A DNA stretch of 24,619 nt from the NCBI GenBank assembly GCA_036847245.1, contig DAIUAL010000021.1:1-24619 (forward strand), in the 5' to 3' direction. Shown in pieces: positions 1 to 10,000 of the stretch. Position 1 is the first letter of the stretch; every line of letters begins with the position of its first letter. A model generated the notes under the pieces. The model had not been told where the DNA came from, did no database searches, and was given only the letters and a program-made list of their open reading frames with translations. The translations under genes and the position numbers were made by a program. The DNA comes from UBA4661 sp002405405. GTDB lineage: Bacteria > Bacteroidota > Ignavibacteria > Kapaibacteriales > UBA4661.

Positions 1-1506
1 ATTCGGATGAAGCGTTTGTACCACATCTTGTATCGGTAGCACAACACTGCTTGCGGGGGTTACCGTCAATCGTACACTCTGCGTGGTCGTTTCTACAAAT
101 CCACCCAAGTTCAACGTGAAGGTCGAGGTAATCACCGCTGTACCCGTTGTGTTGCGCTCTAATGGCATCGTCATCAACCAACGACCACGATCAAACTGAC
201 TAAACACCAAATTACTCGCGCGAATCAAGCCCTCATTACTCGACACCACACGAATAATCCGTATCGAATCCACTCCGTCAAAATCATAACTGCCTCCTAA
301 ATCCGATACAAACCACTGCACTCCCGGTCGCTCATTCATCCGTGCTACTACCTCCGGTAAGTTTGTCAAGGCGCGCAACTGCGGTGGTCGCCGTGTGATC
401 GTGAATCGTATCGCTATCACATTATTCACTACCGCACTACCGCCAAACGTGTACGTTACATTAAACCGTATCGTATCATTACGCTGTAACTCAATCTTCG
501 GGCGGAAGATCAATCGTCCTGCTTGAATATCGCGCAGAAATACCGTGTCGCCAAGTCCTACTATCCGACCGCCTTGTTGTACTTGTTGCAGATTATCACC
601 CTTGCTATGTACACCTTGCTGTATCGGCTGTGCATACAGAATCACTTGCTCTTCTTTGTCTGTACCAACATATCGACCTTGCGTTACATTCACCGTTGCT
701 GTACTCAATAGCACCAAGTCCGCTTGATCGACATCCGGTATCCGACTCACAATCACAATGATATTCCCTGCCGTTGCAGGTATCTGATTAAACTCTTGCG
801 TTACATTTGCTATGTTCGCACTCCCTTGCACTGCCACCGTTGCGCTTGTCGCCACATTCCGATTCACACTCGAACCCCGCAACAAACCACCATCCAAATT
901 TATATCTCGATCCGTTATCGTTACATTCAACGGGAAATATGTTGCCGCTGTGCTTGCCACCGTCAATACATACCGTCCAACTGGGATATTGCTAATGCGG
1001 AAATTCCCTTGTCCATCCCCAAACACTCGACCCCGTACCGTATTCGTGGTATTGGCAAAGTTTATCTCTGCTTGCGGCGTTGCATTCACACTGCCATCCA
1101 AGCCTACAAAGCTCACACTGCCTGTGATATTAAACAGCACCAAGCGTACCACATCGGGATTCGGGATTACCGTTGTACCGCTGACACTCACACTACTACC
1201 CTGCGGGCTAATGAAAAAGCGATTACTCGTGTAGCTCACGGTATAGGCACCTATCGGCACATTTGTCATGCTGTATGTGCCATCGACTGCTGTGGTTGCT
1301 GTAAATGTACCTCCTGCTCCTGTGAGCGTTACCACAATTCCCGACATGTCTGTGCCCGCATTCGGCACATCGGTTCTACGCACCGTACCACTCACACCAA
1401 AACGATCTTGGAAAACCTCCACACTTGTACTTGCTGTTCCACCGATTGTTGTTGCGCTGATCGTGTACACGCCTACTACCGATAACTGATCAAACGGGAT
1501 AGTAAC
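1..1506 (-). CDS. C-terminal continuation of the NHL-repeat protein, partial at window edge
   Basis: After the TAG at 1507 the same frame stays open for 502 codons to base 1. It starts 'VTIPFDQLSVVGVYTISATT', which completes the Ig/IPT-like domain begun upstream. A carboxypeptidase-regulatory-like repeat follows (VSGTVRRTDVPNAG, DGTYSMTNVPIG), then a second such unit (GQGNFRISNIPVGRYVLTV), then beta-rich sequence with 'GDTVFLRDIQAG', 'NDTIRFNVTYTFGG' and 'VSDLGGSYDFDGVDS', resembling tandem Ig/cadherin-like domains. No start codon with a ribosome site is seen, so it should be read as part of the upstream gene. Confidence 0.65.
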
Positions 1507-1509
1507 CTA
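1507..1509 (-). other. In-frame TAG stop inside the fourth Ig/IPT-like domain
   Basis: The minus strand reads AGG GTA ATA TAG GTT ACT ATC CCG, giving RVI*VTIPFDQLSVVG. A parallel domain in the same protein reads QIVVSLPSTMLSIVG without interruption. A CAG-to-TAG change would restore it, although the residue originally there cannot be proved. Confidence 0.85.
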
Positions 1510-4500
1510 TATTACCCTTGAAGATAACGTTAGATTAAAGGGATTCACGATGAGAGAATTTAAACCAATACTACCACCGTTATTCGGACGGATCAACGTT
1601 AATGATGCAACTTGCAGTGCGCCTGTTGTGCTTGGGAGCATGAGGTTATTCCCCGTCAATGTCAGCACGACTGGTTGGCGACTTGTTGTAATCGGAGTAA
1701 TAGCAAGCCGATTCGGATTGACACTCAATGTTGGAGTAGCAATAAAACTATAATTGAATTCCGCCTGTGCAATACCGCTCCCTGTTTGCACCGTTACAAC
1801 GCCACTACTCGGCGCACCGCTCACTATGGCTGTAATCGTATTTGCATTCACCACCGTGAAGTTCGTCAGATTCACGCCACCAAGAGTAACCACGCTTGCG
1901 CCCAAGAAATTTGTTCCCGTAATCGTTACCGTTTGCCCTACCGCGAAGATTCTCGGTTGTAAATCCGTGATCGTTGGTGGTGGCAAGTTGATATTGAAGA
2001 CACCGCTTGCACTACCGGCAAGATTGGTTACTGTGAAAGTGTATTGCCCTACAATACTGAGCATAGTTGAAGGCAGACTGACAACAATTTGTGTTGCCGA
2101 AGAGGATGTAATCATTCCTAAGATTGATGTTATTCCTATCACACTGCCATTTGCACCACGCTGTGTTACCGTAACAGCACTGGGCGCATTAAGATTTGTC
2201 CCGCTTAATGCAATGATAGTGTTCACACCTTGCGAAGGTACAAAGATCGATGCGGGCGAAACGACCGTAATCGTAGGAGGTGCAATAATGGTCAAGGAAC
2301 TACTGCTCGTAGCACTTCCACCCGGCGTTGTGATGGACACGGTTGTTGTGCCGACAAAAGTATTCGGGATAACAATACTTGCTTGTGAGAGTGATGCCAC
2401 AGTAGCAGTGATATTCACACCATTGATATTCACAGTCATCGGCGCGACAAAATTATTTCCCAAAAGTGTGAGTACTTGACCTTGTGCTATCGGATTCGGC
2501 GAAAAACTCGTCAGTATTGGTAGTTGTGGCACTAATACCGACAACACTGCGCTACTCACACCAATACCGCTTGCATTGACTGCTCGCACTCGCCAAAAAT
2601 ATGTTGTGCCGGATGTTAGTCCTGTAATCGATTGACTTGTACTACTAACCACAAGACTATTGTATCCTGCTACAAATGAATTGAAGCTATTGCTCAGCGA
2701 TACATCTACTTGATATGTCAATGCTCCGGTTCCCCCGGGTGATAACCAATTCGCAACAAAACTGGTCGGTGTTAGACCCGTTGTTGATGCCGTTAGTATC
2801 ATCGAAGGTAATGTCAGGAAACTCACCGATGTACTATTCGCACTAGCACCATTTGCATTTGTACCCCGCACACGAACGAAGTATGTGGTATTACCATTCA
2901 GACCTGTTGCGGTCAGTGTCAGAACATTTCCAAGTGTATTGGTACTCACGATATTCGCAAAGTTTTGATCGGTTGCAATTTCTACAACATAGCCCGTAGC
3001 ATTTTGTGCAGATCCCCATGTAATGACACACCCCGATGCAGTTGTGCCGGAAATACTCGTAATAGTGGGCGTTGCAACGGCAATAGCTTGACCGGAAACA
3101 TTGATAGTTGCAGTTGATGTTCCTTGGGTAATAGTAATGGTACTAGTAAATGTACCCACCGCTTGTGGTGTAAAGCGAATAGTCGCTGTACCACCAAGCG
3201 TAGAATTTACCGTTGTTGATGTAAGAAAAGATCCACCATTCGATACGATAAACGCAGTACTATTGGCTGTCAGTGTTGGGTTATTGACTTGATTCACGCT
3301 GGTAATCGTTACAGTCAAATCCGCTGTGGCACCCACTGCTATCGTACCAAAATTCAACGATGTTGTTGAAAGAGATAAGGTTTGTGTTTGCACAGGACCA
3401 ATACCCGGAAAGCGTAACAACCGATTATTTGTTGCATCGGTAACATAGAGATTTCCCGCGGCATCAAGAGCAACGCCACTCGGATTATTCATCGTTGCCG
3501 CAGAAATGCCACCATTGTTGAGGGCTGTTCCGGTGAAGTCTGGTTGACCAAGAACAAGATTGGCATTGGGTTGCGCAGAGCCGGTCGCCGTTGAAGCATT
3601 GGCATAGCGCACAACACGATGACCGGGTTGATCCGCCACGTATAAATTTCCTCCCTGATCTACAAATACGGCAAAAGCAGATCCCAAGCCATTTTGTGTG
3701 CCGGAGAGATTAGTATTTGCTGTAAAGCTATTTTGCCCCCATACAGCATTGGCTTGATTACCATTGGTCGTAGTTGTGCTTGCACTATTAAACCGTAGGG
3801 CACGTCTGCCATTGGCGTCAGCAACATAGAGATTGCCAAAATTATCGACAGCCACGCAAAAAGGATTTGTAAATCCTGTTTGTGTTACGGCATCGCCACG
3901 AGAAGTAAAATCACTTTGTCCAAAAACAATATCGGCTTCTGCCTCAGATGATCTATTAGCGGCATTATTGAAACGCAACACACGATTATTCGAATAATCT
4001 GCGACAAAAAGATTGCCCTGTGCATCAATCGCAACTCCACTTGGCTGGAAGAGACTTCTTCTTGGATTAGCATTATCAATGCCCATACTACCTGTATTAA
4101 AATTCGAAAAGCTATTCGTAAAGTTAGCTTGCCCATACACACCATCGGCATTCGGTCCATTCTCCGTAATGAGATGAGCATTATTAAAGCGAAGCACTCT
4201 GTGATTTTGCTCTTCGGCAATGTAGAGTGTACCATTAGCATCTACTGCCACAGCTCGAGGGTTTGCCAATGTATTTGCCGCGGCTGAACCACCTCTATTG
4301 GAAGAAATTTGTTCAATACCAGTTTGACCAAAAATAAGATCAGGCGTGGGGTTATTCGTCTGGAGATCTGCTAAAGCATAACGCAATACACGATGATTAT
4401 TGAAATCTGCTAAATATGCTTTACCATTACGTTGATCAATAGCCAAATTCCCAAAAGGTCGATTAAGTGGTCTTCCACCGTTAAAGTTGTTTATCGTACT

Positions 4501-5367
4501 CGTAAAGCTTGGTTGCCCTAATACGGAGACTGCCGACACACCTGTTCCTGCGGACGAAGCATTAGCAAAGCGTGTTACGCGTCGATTACTTGCATCGCCT
4601 ACAAAAAGATTTCCTGCACCATCTACTGCTATTCCGATAGGGCTACTGAATGTTGAGGCAGAGCGTGTCGGAGTATTAGAAAAACCTGAAGTAGCGTCTT
4701 GTTGCCCAAAAATGACTTCAGCAGTAGCACCGGTCGTTTTATTAACAACATTATCAAAACGCATGACACGATGATTACCTGCGTCTAAAACATAGAGACT
4801 CCCATTGTTTATAGTCAGATGTACTGGATTACTCAAGGTAGCGGCAGATCGTCCTCCGGCATCGCTGGATGTACCGATCATACTTGTTTGTCCGAATACA
4901 ATGGTAGCCGCTGTACTCGTACTTGTTGCTGTTGGAGCATTCGGTACTCGAAGCACTCTGTTGTTACTTCTATCAGAAATAAAGAGATTTCCTGCACCAT
5001 CAAGGGCGACACCCCTTGGAGAATTTAAAGTACTGGCACTTGGCGATGTACCCATATTGCTTGATCCCGAAACCATATCCGGCTGACCAAAGACTATGTC
5101 GGCATTATTACCATTCGTTGTTGTTGTACTTCCATTATTGTACCGTAAAACACGATGATTGCTTGCATCTGCTACATAGAGATTTCCTTGTGTATCTACA
5201 GCCACTGCCCAAGGACTATTTAAAGTTGCCGCTGAGAGAGTCGGAGTATTGGAGGACTGCGATGTAAAGTTTTGCTGTCCAAAGACGACATTGGCATCAG
5301 GTCCATTGGTTGTAATGGTATGAGCAGAATTGAATCGAAGAACTCTATTATTTCCTTGATCGACCAC
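1507..5367 (-). CDS. Central fragment of the NHL-repeat protein (NHL, HYDIN, FN3 x2, IPT)
   Basis: Open frame between the two internal stops, about 1286 residues from a GTG at 5367. It is in the same frame as the N-terminal and C-terminal pieces. It has no signal peptide and begins within an NHL strand (VVDQGNNRVLRF), so GTG 5367 is unlikely to be a natural start. It holds about ten NHL units, then HYDIN-like, two FN3 and the IPT domains. It ends at 'LTLSSRVI', in the middle of the fourth Ig/IPT-like domain. Confidence 0.6.
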   Translation of the reverse strand: MVDQGNNRVLRFNSAHTITTNGPDANVVFGQQNFTSQSSNTPTLSAATLNSPWAVAVDTQGNLYVADASNHRVLRYNNGSTTTTNGNNADIVFGQPDMVSGSSNMGTSPSASTLNSPRGVALDGAGNLFISDRSNNRVLRVPNAPTATSTSTAATIVFGQTSMIGTSSDAGGRSAATLSNPVHLTINNGSLYVLDAGNHRVMRFDNVVNKTTGATAEVIFGQQDATSGFSNTPTRSASTFSSPIGIAVDGAGNLFVGDASNRRVTRFANASSAGTGVSAVSVLGQPSFTSTINNFNGGRPLNRPFGNLAIDQRNGKAYLADFNNHRVLRYALADLQTNNPTPDLIFGQTGIEQISSNRGGSAAANTLANPRAVAVDANGTLYIAEEQNHRVLRFNNAHLITENGPNADGVYGQANFTNSFSNFNTGSMGIDNANPRRSLFQPSGVAIDAQGNLFVADYSNNRVLRFNNAANRSSEAEADIVFGQSDFTSRGDAVTQTGFTNPFCVAVDNFGNLYVADANGRRALRFNSASTTTTNGNQANAVWGQNSFTANTNLSGTQNGLGSAFAVFVDQGGNLYVADQPGHRVVRYANASTATGSAQPNANLVLGQPDFTGTALNNGGISAATMNNPSGVALDAAGNLYVTDATNNRLLRFPGIGPVQTQTLSLSTTSLNFGTIAVGATADLTVTITSVNQVNNPTLTANSTAFIVSNGGSFLTSTTVNSTLGGTATIRFTPQAVGTFTSTITITQGTSTATINVSGQAIAVATPTITSISGTTASGCVITWGSAQNATGYVVEIATDQNFANIVSTNTLGNVLTLTATGLNGNTTYFVRVRGTNANGASANSTSVSFLTLPSMILTASTTGLTPTSFVANWLSPGGTGALTYQVDVSLSNSFNSFVAGYNSLVVSSTSQSITGLTSGTTYFWRVRAVNASGIGVSSAVLSVLVPQLPILTSFSPNPIAQGQVLTLLGNNFVAPMTVNINGVNITATVASLSQASIVIPNTFVGTTTVSITTPGGSATSSSSLTIIAPPTITVVSPASIFVPSQGVNTIIALSGTNLNAPSAVTVTQRGANGSVIGITSILGMITSSSATQIVVSLPSTMLSIVGQYTFTVTNLAGSASGVFNINLPPPTITDLQPRIFAVGQTVTITGTNFLGASVVTLGGVNLTNFTVVNANTITAIVSGAPSSGVVTVQTGSGIAQAEFNYSFIATPTLSVNPNRLAITPITTSRQPVVLTLTGNNLMLPSTTGALQVASLTLIRPNNGGSIGLNSLIVNPFNLTLSSRVI

Positions 5368-5379
5368 AAATAAATTACC

Positions 5380-5382
5380 TTA
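5380..5382 (-). other. In-frame TAA stop inside NHL unit 2
   Basis: The minus strand reads GTT GAT GCA TAA GGT AAT TTA, giving VDA*GNLFVVDQGN. A sister unit of the same protein reads VAIDAQGNLFVADYSN, with Gln at exactly this position. CAA to TAA is one C-to-T change. Confidence 0.9.
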
Positions 5383-5811
5383 TGCATCAACAGCCACTGC
5401 AACAGGGTTATCTAATGTGTTCACATTAACGGTAGCACCGCGATCACGACCATTCGAGAAAATATCCGCTTGACCAAAAACAAGCTCTGCCTCACCCTGA
5501 TTCTGCAATGCCGCAGTCGAAGAAAAACGAAGAACACGATGATTCCCGTAGTCAGCAACATAGACTTTGTTATTCACTGCATCTACGGCAATACCATAAG
5601 GTCCATCGGAAGAAAAACCAGTAGCACGAATAAGACTATTCACTGTAAAGTTGGGCTGACCAATAACATTAGCCGCTGACATACCATTTGTACCGCCTTG
5701 TCCATACAAGGATGCACTGCCGAACAATAATGTTGCCATACAAAGCATCGCAATACATACGTACACTCTTGTGTGCAGTTTTGTATCTCTATATCTTGAA
5801 AAACACCACAT
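5380..5811 (-). CDS. N-terminal fragment of the NHL-repeat protein (signal peptide plus about 1.5 NHL units)
   Basis: This is the piece up to the TAA stop, 143 residues. I chose ATG 5811 because AAGGAAGG lies 4 nt upstream and the protein then begins with a clean secretion signal. The frame extends upstream to about 5949, but that stretch encodes no recognisable domain. The first NHL unit (GIAVDAVNNKVYVADYGN) is complete; the second stops at 'VAVAVDA', in mid-blade. Alone it could not fold as a propeller. It starts 94 nt after the stop of the response regulator on the same strand. Confidence 0.6.
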   Translation of the reverse strand: MWCFSRYRDTKLHTRVYVCIAMLCMATLLFGSASLYGQGGTNGMSAANVIGQPNFTVNSLIRATGFSSDGPYGIAVDAVNNKVYVADYGNHRVLRFSSTAALQNQGEAELVFGQADIFSNGRDRGATVNVNTLDNPVAVAVDA

Positions 5812-5815
5812 AAAA

Positions 5816-5823
5816 CCTTCCTT
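5816..5823 (-). promoter_or_regulatory. Ribosome binding site of the NHL-repeat gene
   Basis: AAGGAAGG on the minus strand, 4 nt upstream of ATG 5811. It is purine rich and decides the start over in-frame codons further upstream. Confidence 0.6.
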
Positions 5824-5905
5824 TTGAAAAAATGTGTAAAAAAAGAGTTGAAAAAAGTTGATAATTGAGTTCGATTGATACTTGTATAAAGTGTGTCCTA
5901 CCCCC

Positions 5906-6793
5906 TCACGAAAGCATCCGTACCAAGTGCGTGTAGAAGTTTTCTTCACTGTGCAGTCCCATTTTTTTACGGATACGATGACGATAAATCTCCACCGTTG
6001 GAACGCCTACTTGGAGCATTTCCGCTATCGCTTTACTCGAATGATTCAAACGAATCATCATGCACACGCGAATTTCTGTTTTCGATAACTTCGGATATGC
6101 CTGAAGCAATACCTGCTGGTAATTTTCATGCACTTTCCGAAACTCTCTTTCCATCGTATGCCAACTATCCCAATCTCGTATTTCTTCATCAAGCGCGCTA
6201 CTTATCGTGCGTAGTTTTGCGATCCGATCACGCTCATTACCAATGCTTAACACTTGTTCTATCTCTTGTTTGAATTGTTGCAGAATGCCTTGCGCTTTAT
6301 TCATCTGTACCTTCTGATAAACATATTCTTGATACTGTTGATCAAGCTCCGTGTGGAGCATCATAGCAAACTCACGATACTGCTCGCGGTACCGCGCCAA
6401 TTCGATATGCGATGACAAACGAGCGCATAACTCGTCCGATTGAAACGGCTTCAACACATAGTCCACTGCACCAAATCGAAATCCTCGTACGATGTCCTCA
6501 GTTGCCAAACTCGTACCTGACATCAGGATAATCGGGATAGCTCGTAGTGCGGCATTCGATTGAATTTCGTTGCATAGATCGAAGCCCGTTGTTGTGCCAA
6601 GCTGAACATCCATGAGAATAATGTCCGGCATGAGTTCTTGCACTCGTGCAACGACATTTTCTCCCCCAAGCTCCGTAGAAACTTGTGCCCCAGCAAGACG
6701 AAGAAGCTGAGACCACAGCATAAGTACTGGTTCATCGTCATCAACAATCAAAATTTCTGCATCATGAAGAAAAGAATAATGCCGTATATTCAT
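5906..6793 (-). CDS. Response regulator, REC - coiled-coil linker - LuxR-type HTH
   Basis: Cytoplasmic two-component transcription regulator. From ATG 6793 it is 295 residues. REC domain at about 12-130: acidic cluster DDD at 18-20 (ILIVDDDEP), phospho-acceptor Asp62 in 'IILMDVQLG', conserved Ser92 (LMSGT) and Lys115 (VLKPF). Residues about 135-225 are rich in Q, E, K and L and probably form a helical coiled-coil linker. The C-terminus (about 235-280) is a LuxR/GerE-like helix-turn-helix: 'LSKTEIRVCMMIRL', 'AIAEMLQVGVPTVEIYRHRI'. The frame extends to a TTG at 6841; I prefer ATG 6793, which has AGGAG (6797-6801) 3 nt upstream. No histidine kinase is in the window. It is separated from the giant gene upstream by a terminator and precedes the NHL gene by 94 nt on the same strand, so co-transcription with or control of that gene is possible (inference). 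Confidence 0.92.
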   Translation of the reverse strand: MNIRHYSFLHDAEILIVDDDEPVLMLWSQLLRLAGAQVSTELGGENVVARVQELMPDIILMDVQLGTTTGFDLCNEIQSNAALRAIPIILMSGTSLATEDIVRGFRFGAVDYVLKPFQSDELCARLSSHIELARYREQYREFAMMLHTELDQQYQEYVYQKVQMNKAQGILQQFKQEIEQVLSIGNERDRIAKLRTISSALDEEIRDWDSWHTMEREFRKVHENYQQVLLQAYPKLSKTEIRVCMMIRLNHSSKAIAEMLQVGVPTVEIYRHRIRKKMGLHSEENFYTHLVRMLS

Positions 6794-6796
6794 ACG

Positions 6797-6801
6797 CTCC
6801 T
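6797..6801 (-). promoter_or_regulatory. Ribosome binding site of the response regulator
   Basis: AGGAG on the minus strand, 3 nt before ATG 6793. The spacing is short but similar to that of the other purine-rich sites in this window. It supports the ATG over the upstream TTG. Confidence 0.5.
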
Positions 6802-6841
6802 GCGATATTCCCCAAAGAGATATTGCGCCCTCTTTTATCAA

Positions 6842-6988
6842 TGAAAAAATTATTGTTTAGTGAAGAAGCAAAAATAGAATCAGATACAGCGATACCACCT
6901 TAACATAACCTTTACAAAACACAATATTTTTTGATTATATCGCTTTCCAACATGTTTTAGGGGCGTGTATTGTAGAGAATACCTCAAC
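6842..6988. other. Intergenic stretch upstream of the response regulator
   Basis: AT-rich and without a credible gene. The minus strand contains TATAAT-like and TTTTG-like words, but no promoter with convincing spacing could be fixed. It probably holds the response regulator promoter. Confidence 0.4.
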
Positions 6989-7025
6989 AAAAAAAAGAGA
7001 GCGGATATTGCTATCCGCTCTCTTT
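6989..7025 (-). terminator. Intrinsic terminator of the giant secreted-protein gene
   Basis: Perfect 14-bp stem (6994-7007 paired with 7012-7025, core gagagcggata) with a 4-nt loop. On the minus strand it is followed by a run of eight T (6996-6989). It begins about 24 nt after the TAA of the giant gene, so it is placed and oriented to end that transcript and isolate the response regulator. Confidence 0.92.
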
Positions 7026-7048
7026 GTGTATTAGCCCTGTCGTGTGGG

Positions 7049-10000
7049 TTATTTCACGACCATCACTTTGGCTGTATTCACGCCGCGTGGCGTTACAAGG
7101 CGCACCATATACGTACGATTTTGTACTTTATCGGCTGACCATGAAATGCGTTCGCCATCACTCATACTGCGTCCGGTAAAGCGAGCTACTTCTACACCAA
7201 TCGCATTCATGATGCTCATCGTATAGGTTTCCCCTGCTTTACTATCCCAATCGACATTGACAATCTCCGTAGCCGGATTTGGTGTAATGCCCAATTTCAT
7301 ATCGACACCCGACAAAGAACGACCGACACTGGTTGCTACTACTTCAATGCGGCGGAGTGTAATTGTACTATCCACATTAAAGACTTGCGTCGATCCTGCT
7401 GCATATTCAACCGTAGGCGATGGGATCATCGTGCGTGTTTGCCCATCCCATACTTGGAAGATCAAGGTTTCACCGGATTCAAATCCATCTTTAGAATCTT
7501 GAGCAATACGCGAGTATGTTGGAATAAAGATCTCCTCAGTTTGTGATGCCAGACCATAGCCACCGCAAATCAAACTATCATTGCGACGATAGAATGTTCC
7601 GACGATATCGCCCTCTTGTAAACCACGACCGAGAATACGGCGAATTGCAGAGGTAGGAATGCTAACATAACCTACATCACCATCGGTTTGCGTAATCGCA
7701 AATTGAAGTGGAATATCAGTCTGCTGAGTAATCGTTGTACGCGATATCAATGCCGGGAATTGGAAGCTGAATGTTTCCGATGTGGTTACACCCAAGCTAT
7801 TGGTGGCAATCACACGCCAGAACACACGACCACGACTAAACGACTGTTGATTGAAGGTTTCAATGCGAATCGTAGAGCGACCGACATTGCGATTGACTGT
7901 CCGTGTGCTTGTAAAGCTCGGATCATCCGAAATTTGCAACGTATAACGATCAACCAAGGTCGTTTGGTCTGCCGGCACACCCCAACGGAATGTTACTGCA
8001 AAGTTAGGAACCTGACCATTATTTGCAGGAAAAGCCAGTTGTGCAATCGGTGGTGTTGCCACCGCGGGCGTTCTAAATGCACTGAAGAATGACCACGCAC
8101 GACCATCACGATCACCGGCTCTTGCTTGCCAATAGTATGTCGTAGATGGATTGAGCGTATTTGCATTAATACTAAATGCTGTACCATTCACTGTTGCTGT
8201 AGAAGCACGGTTAAGATTTGCAATACTTGGAGTATATCGAACTTGGTAATTCGTAATACCTTGAATTGCCGACCACGTAAGATTGATTGTTGGAGATGTG
8301 ACCACCGAACCAAATGTTGGTGTAAGCGGAGCAGGTGTTGCAGCAATGTCGAAACTCCGAGCCACCGACCAATCGCTAGTCAATGATCCTGTCCGTGCCC
8401 GTACTTGCCAGAAATACGTACTCGGTACAAGAAAGAGAGATGCAACAGTACGATCTGTCGTCAAAGAGAAGACTACATTCGCCATTGCTTGATCACGAGC
8501 AATACGAATATCATACTGACTAGCTTGTGCAACCGGATTAAAACTAAATCCGACAGGGTTAGCTACATCAATAGCACCTGCACTTGGTGAATTTAATGTC
8601 GGAACATCTAACCGTGTTGGAACAACTGAGCCGACAAATTCAAGCGAAGAACCTGAGAGATTTTGACTGACAAAGACTTGTCTACTAACATTATTGGCAA
8701 AGACAAAGCCCTCACGACCTGCTTGAATATTATAGAAACCACGTGGTACATTTTCAAATTGATATGCACCATTCGCATTCGACTGAACCGTTAAGACTGT
8801 TGCGCTATTGCGAATCGTGATTTGAGCACCGGCAATCGGATTCCGTGCATCATCACGAACAACACCCGAAACCGTAAAGGTTTGGTTTTGAATGGTTGTT
8901 GCCGCAAAATTTGCTGTATTAACATCAGCAGTTTCAAGCGATACAATCAACTGACTAGGATCCATGATGGTATTGAGACGATTTGCCTGCATACTATACA
9001 CACCCGGCAACAAATTGCTGAGAGTAAATCCACCCGTTGCATCCGTGCGTGCTGTTCTTGAGAAGGCAGCAACGGCATTATTCGACATCGTTACTATAAC
9101 ATCGGCAACACCTGTGCTATTCTCTGTAACACGTCCACTCACCGTCATTAAAGGACGAGCAGTAAAGTTAGCAGTATTTACATCACTCGAAACGACTTGC
9201 GTAATGCTATTCGGAGTGTAAAATGCCGTAGGATTTGCCTCTGTCGCTATTGAAATCTGATAAGTACCGGCAACCAATCGTGTTGAATAATTACCATTGT
9301 TATCCGTAATATCTACAAGGGGCGTTTGGCTGTTTGCGTTGGCAATCAGGACTCTTACATTCGCTACACCAATTCCAGCAGGTGTTGTTACACGACCTGA
9401 CAAAACAAAGGTTGGTGTTGATGTTGTAAAGTTGATTCCAGGAACATTCGCGCCTGATACCGTAACTGTACTGGATGTTGGTGCGAGCACCAATCCTACT
9501 GCTGCTGGGCGTATGACATATGTACCATTGGGCAATGATAATGAGTATGTACCATCATCACCTGTCACTACAGCAGGAGTTCCCGGTACAATTGGCGTAT
9601 AAGCAATAGCTACACCTGCAACCGGACCAGACTGCCCCGTAATCGAGCCACTTACCGCAAAACGGCGAAGATCTGCGCTGAAGCTTTCAACTTGAACATT
9701 AGCAGAAGAAACCACAACTGAACGTTGAGCCGGGGTAAAATTCAATACTGCCGCAACACCTGTCTCACCCGGACTTAAAGTATATGTGCCAACAGGTATA
9801 TTATTGAATACATACGAACCATTTGATGCTGTTGTCGAGCGAACAAAGCCACCTGCACCGGAGAGATTCACAACGATACCACCAAGCCCAATGTTTGGCG
9901 ATACTGTATTGATACGACCAACGATAGAATAGCTTGCCGCAATACCGGTAAAGTTCACATTATTCACTGCTACACTTGCAACCGAAACAGATTGTACAGG

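Larger units (their letters stand above)
1..5811 (-). pseudogene. Giant secreted NHL-repeat / FN3 / IPT protein, interrupted by two in-frame stops; 3' end outside window
   Basis: From ATG 5811 the same frame is open for 1937 codons to the window edge, except TAA at codon 144 (5380-5382) and TAG at codon 1435 (1507-1509). Order of modules: signal peptide (about residues 1-38, hydrophobic core VCIAMLCMATLLFGSASL, then YGQG); about 12 NHL units (about 45-800), each with an 'AVD..GNLYVAD..NHRVLRF' core and a following 'VFGQ' strand; one HYDIN-like Ig domain with 'SLNFGTIAVG' (about 808-909); two FN3 domains (about 911-1095); three IPT/TIG domains plus a fourth Ig/IPT-like domain (about 1096-1465); a carboxypeptidase-regulatory-like repeat (FGVSGTVRR, DGTYSMTNVPIGAYTV); and further beta-rich modules. 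A T9SS signal would be expected beyond the left edge (inference). NHL propellers usually bind ligands; no enzyme motif is seen. Both stops fall inside modules, so the ancestral gene was clearly continuous. Whether it is now dead, read through, or mis-assembled cannot be told from sequence alone. Confidence 0.8.

Noticed and set aside
724..2479. Long plus-strand open frames opposite the NHL/IPT gene (for example about 724-1485 and 1754-2479)
   Set aside because: They lie antisense to clear beta-domain coding sequence. Their products are compositionally odd, without domains; they are codon-composition shadows.
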